Shown: in pieces, positions 60,686 to 64,000 of the stretch
How positions within the stretch are numbered: position 1 is the first letter of the stretch
Layout of the letters: every line of letters starts with the position of its first letter
DNA from: Casuarina equisetifolia
Taxonomy: Eukaryota; Streptophyta; Magnoliopsida; Fagales; Casuarinaceae
Length of the DNA stretch: 64,000 bases
Reading direction: 5' to 3'
Assembly: GCA_028551475.1 (NCBI GenBank)
Contig: CM052354.1
Coordinates: forward strand, 6,640,001 to 6,704,000
The notes under the pieces: model-generated
Databases searched by the model: none
Seen by the model: the letters and a program-made list of their open reading frames with translations, nothing else
What the model was told of the DNA's origin: nothing
Made by a program: the position numbers and the translations under genes

Positions 60686-61102
60686 TGTTAACACAGAAGA
60701 GTGAGTCAACTCAGTTGGCGCGTGTAGAGCATGCGCATGCCACGTCAGCACCACGTGAGTAGTCGCCAGCCAACCATGACCCGTGACTAGATCCACGACC
60801 TTAGCTTACCCGCGAGACGACCTGATTCGTCCCCGACGCTCCTGCAAAACCCTAGCCACCGTGAATCTTCCAATCTCAGCAATTCTTACCAAATCTGTTT
60901 GTAATTGATTGTAATTAGATGTAATTCCTTATTTATCTTTCGATTGTAACTTTATATTGTAAAGATTTTGTTCAAAATGAATTTAATTGGAGTTTTATCA
61001 GTGAAATAAACCTAGGTTTAATCATCTCCACCGTCCTTCCCTTTCTCTGTAATTCTTGCCAAATTAGGTTTCTGTCTAGGTAGCCGAAGTCAAATTCTAA
61101 CA
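60686..61102 (+). repeat. 3' LTR of inserted copia
   Basis: 417 bp, TGTTAACACAGAAGAG to ..ATTCTAACA, followed by ATTAC. It is about 20 bp longer than the 5' LTR because of extra GTAATTAGATGTAATTCC near 60915. Confidence 0.88.
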
Positions 61103-61336
61103 ATTACTGTCTGTAGCTCTTGAATCAAAGCATTCATGATCCATTCCTATTCAATTTCTTCTTGGTCCTTTGAGCACGCCTTAGATGCCCATGGGCTCAA
61201 TCAATGTTTGTTTGCCTTTATTTTTCACACTAAGTGTTTATGCTTCTTTGTGAGCCTTTGAGCTTATAAGACTCTCCGCATTGTCTTTTGATGCAAGGAT
61301 GGCAAATGTTTTCTTCTTTACTAAAGGTGGAGATTC

Positions 61337-61853
61337 TTAAAAAATCATGGCATCCTGATCCTCATCTATGTATAGGATATCAACATCCTTTTCTTTAGTG
61401 TGCTCTTGCCTTGCAGTTTGAATTAAATTAGGAACAAAAATTGTCTTAGGCACTTGTGTCATTGATTCGCTTTCCTTTTTCCACCTTACTGTGGCTTCCT
61501 TAACTCTTTGAATTTGCATGCTTTTTTCTTTCAACTTTTCTTGCCTTCTTAATTTCCTTTTACAATTGAACACACTATGTCCTTGAGTGTAGCAATAATA
61601 GCAGTAACCATTGTTGATTTCATACATAATTCTCTGCCCCTTTTTACCTTCTTTAGAAGCATTATTATGAACTCCAATAGGTAAGGGTTTTGATAAATCC
61701 ATTCCAATATAAAATGCATGCATAGATGGAATTTTCCAACCTCAAGGTGTTTGTATTAGCTGTTAAGAAGCTATCCAACTTATCACCTATACCTTGTAGG
61801 GTTATGGGAGTAAATAAAGGTAGTGGCAAAGCTAGTAGGGTCCATAAGGCCAA
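61337..61853 (-). pseudogene. DUF4283/zinc-knuckle protein relic in repeat R copy 2
   Basis: Overlapping minus-strand pieces read 'FTPITLQGIGDKLDSFLTANTNT' split over a shift, then 'MDLSKPLPIGV' and the knuckle CYYCYTQGHSVFNC (C-x2-C-x4-H-x4-C). That order is the C-terminal half of DUF4283 plus zf-CCHC_4 in plant LINE-type proteins. The N-terminal half is deleted here but kept in R copy 1. Confidence 0.75.
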
Positions 61854-64000
61854 CTATAGCATTCTAAATTAGGCCTTATGCAAAGTTAACATATAGCCTG
61901 AAGTCCTCCACTAGAGGGTAGACAAATTTGAAATTTGATATTCAGCTACTTTACGATATTCTTCTAGCGAGATGCAAAACTTAGGTCCTCCATCACAAGT
62001 GGTTTTTGAAACTTTAAGAGAGCTTTTGGAGGTGAGAGAAAATTGTTCATTTGGCGGGTTTTTCGTGGGGGTTTGGGTTTAGGCACATATTTCTATTCAC
62101 CATTTTGATGTCACCTAATTAAACAAGTTGCTTATTTTAAATTTAGTTTATACTTTATTAAAAACAAACCAACCATAATAACCTAATTGGATTTAAATTG
62201 TAAGGTGAGTGGGTTCCACACTTGCGAATATGTTCAAAATTATCAAATTATACTTTTTGCACCTCATCTTCATTTTTAGTGTCTAAACAATATTCATCCT
62301 ACCTTAAGGATAATAAACAACTGAATTGTAAAATTTATTAGGTGATTTTGCTTCATAAACTTACGTTAAAACTCAGTCGTCGTTCGTATATATGTATATA
62401 TGTATTCACTCACGTCCCTGGCCATGCAAGGTCTAACAAATGCCTTACTTTTTAACTCTAGTTGACATATGAATGATTTCACTTGAGGCAGTTGGAACTC
62501 TCCAATAAAAAAGGCAGGAGGCATAAAATTGTTGTGAAGCCCAAACTGTTACAAAGGCCCAGTGAGGATAGTAGGCCTATAGCTGAGAGGCTGGTATGAT
62601 GAGAAGCCTAGAAAGGAAAGTAAATTGAAAAAACCCTTATGATTTGAGATTTGGGAGAACTTCTTGAAGGAAGCAGAGCATTGTATTGCAAATAAGTCTA
62701 CATCATAAAGTTAACCTATGTGTACATTGAAGAAGATTGTATTTGGGAGGTGTTGTATCAATTTTGAGTCCGAGCAGAAGATTGTTTGAGGTAAAGTAAA
62801 AATTTTGAATAAGAATTAAATAATAATTTTATTAATTAAAATTTCTATCGTTTCAACTATAAAATTTGAAATTTTAAGGAACATATTGGATGTTAATTAT
62901 TTTTTATGCCATTATAATCACCAAAGAGAGAGTTGTCACAAAGAAAATAAATTCGTGATTGAAAATTGCAAAATAAATAATAAGTTGATACTCGATGGAC
63001 ATAGGGACTATTTGCCCGGTTCCTATATGCACTTGTTTGAGAGGTATTCTTAATATATTAAGAGATAAATGATATAGGAGACTTGCCTTTGTGTCTACAT
63101 TGAAGACTATAAAAAGTTGTAGCAACCAATGATTTATGTTTTTTGTAATCTTGTTGAGAACCATGAGCCTGTCATTGTGTCGTGCATCTTTCCAGGCCAG
63201 CCAGACATATCATATAACGACATTTCCCAATATTGCAATTGTGGCTCTTCTTTGATTGTTCCAAGTTACTTCTGCATACTATGACGCTTTCAGAAGATAA
63301 AACTGAACTAAATTATACTGGTAACTTTAAAATTTGGCAATATCAGTTCACTGCACATAAGAAGATGTTCCATTGTTCCTGCAGATTGAAAAGTTGAAAA
63401 TATAAAATCACAAATCTTAATATTCACTCCCATACGTGTCCACCAAATTCCTTAAATGTTTGTAAAATCCAAGATGGAAAATTAATAGCTCAGTGATACG
63501 ATACCTATGGTAGATTTAAGTATAAAAAAAAAAGAAAAGAAAAAAGAAATGATGGAATGACTAGCACGGCAAAACAAGCATGCACAGTACGGTACAAATT
63601 TGCTTCAAGGGGTAGAAAAGGAAAATGATGGATGATAACTCTATTTGTATAGAACTATTTTGCATAAATAAGATTTGAATTTTATTATAGTGATTTAAAT
63701 TCTTATTATTTATGCAGCAAATCCTTTGAAAAGAGGAGCAGACCCAGAAAAACGCACGCACGAAGCAGGGCCGGGCGCGGAAAATGAAAAAACAAGAGAA
63801 ATAGACAAAAATAAGAGAGGCGGCGCACAAGAAAAGGAAAAGAAAAGAGACGTGGAATGCAAGAAGAGTAGGGACTAGGGCGCAAAAGAAAAGGGAGAGA
63901 GGTCGAAAGGAAGGCGTTGCACAAGAAATTAAAAAAAGAAAACAAACACAACAGTGATTTGTTGGACATTTGCAAATATTTCTTAAAGAAAAGACAATAT

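Larger units (their letters stand above)
57835..61102 (+). mobile_element. rearranged Ty1/copia element lacking RT, with ATTAC target duplication
   Basis: Order: 5' LTR (57835-58229), primer site, gag (from 58274), degenerate middle, integrase (about 59490-59960), SH3-like domain (60004-60200), Ser/Pro-rich stretch ending near 60351, then 334 bp of host flank (60352-60685), then the 3' LTR (60686-61102) and ATTAC (61103-61107). RT, RNase H and the polypurine tract are absent. Not autonomous. Confidence 0.85.
56453..64000. repeat. large dispersed repeat R, copy 2, interrupted by a copia element
   Basis: Collinear with 36788-41105 from GAATACTTACAATTGTCC to the window end. 57466-61740 holds host sequence missing from copy 1 plus the copia element at 57835-61102. 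61741 onward resumes the match at 37829. The junction of copy 2 with the truncated integrase at 56452 is abrupt, so R inserted there or was joined by rearrangement. Confidence 0.85.

Overview
This window looks like nuclear DNA of a flowering plant, most probably a eudicot. It is AT-rich, its genes carry introns with GT..AG borders, and it is crowded with plant-type Ty1/copia and gypsy-like LTR elements, L1-type LINE debris (DUF4283 ORF1 and endonuclease pieces) and solo LTRs. I see no bacterial, phage, organellar, tRNA, rRNA or CRISPR signature. The species cannot be named from the sequence alone.

Layout. 1-10.6 kb is nested retrotransposon debris on the minus strand: an LTR-like repeat at the left edge, a gag remnant with its 1.5 kb LTR, a decayed copia element with gag, protease, integrase, RT and RNase H pieces, and a 1.3 kb solo LTR. 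12.9-13.35 kb is an inverted fragment of a neprosin gene. 13.9-14.4 kb is an intact single-exon RING-H2 membrane protein gene. 15.7-20.3 kb, 26.4-35.1 kb and 43.6-51.3 kb are diverged copies of one segmental unit built around a seven-exon neprosin-family gene on the minus strand. Copies A (16247-19422) and C (44445-47656) read through as 382-residue proteins. Copy B (27342-30555) is broken by a 1-nt insertion in exon 3. Older neprosin relics lie at 31.8-32.2 kb and as two head-to-head pseudogene pairs at 34-35 kb and 50-51 kb. The spacers hold a LINE remnant (20.9-23.5 kb), a truncated copia 3' end (24.9-26.4 kb), and LTR and gag remnants (36.1-36.7 and 41.1-42.8 kb). The right end (56.4-64 kb) repeats the 36.8-41.1 kb segment. 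Both copies carry parts of a DUF4283/zinc-knuckle protein, and the right copy was hit by a copia element (57835-61102) with 5-bp target duplications and an unusual rearranged 3' side.

How the genes relate. The only probably functional protein-coding loci are the RING-H2 gene and neprosin copies A and C. The neprosins are predicted secreted proteins with a Neprosin activation-peptide region followed by a Neprosin domain. Their spacing, shared flanks, shared upstream tandem repeats and shared poly(A) signals show that the cluster grew by tandem segmental duplication followed by decay and transposon insertion. In all copies the site that, by position, matches the second catalytic glutamate of Nepenthes neprosin is alanine, so their peptidase activity is in doubt. 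All functional statements are inference from motifs; no expression or homology search was possible.
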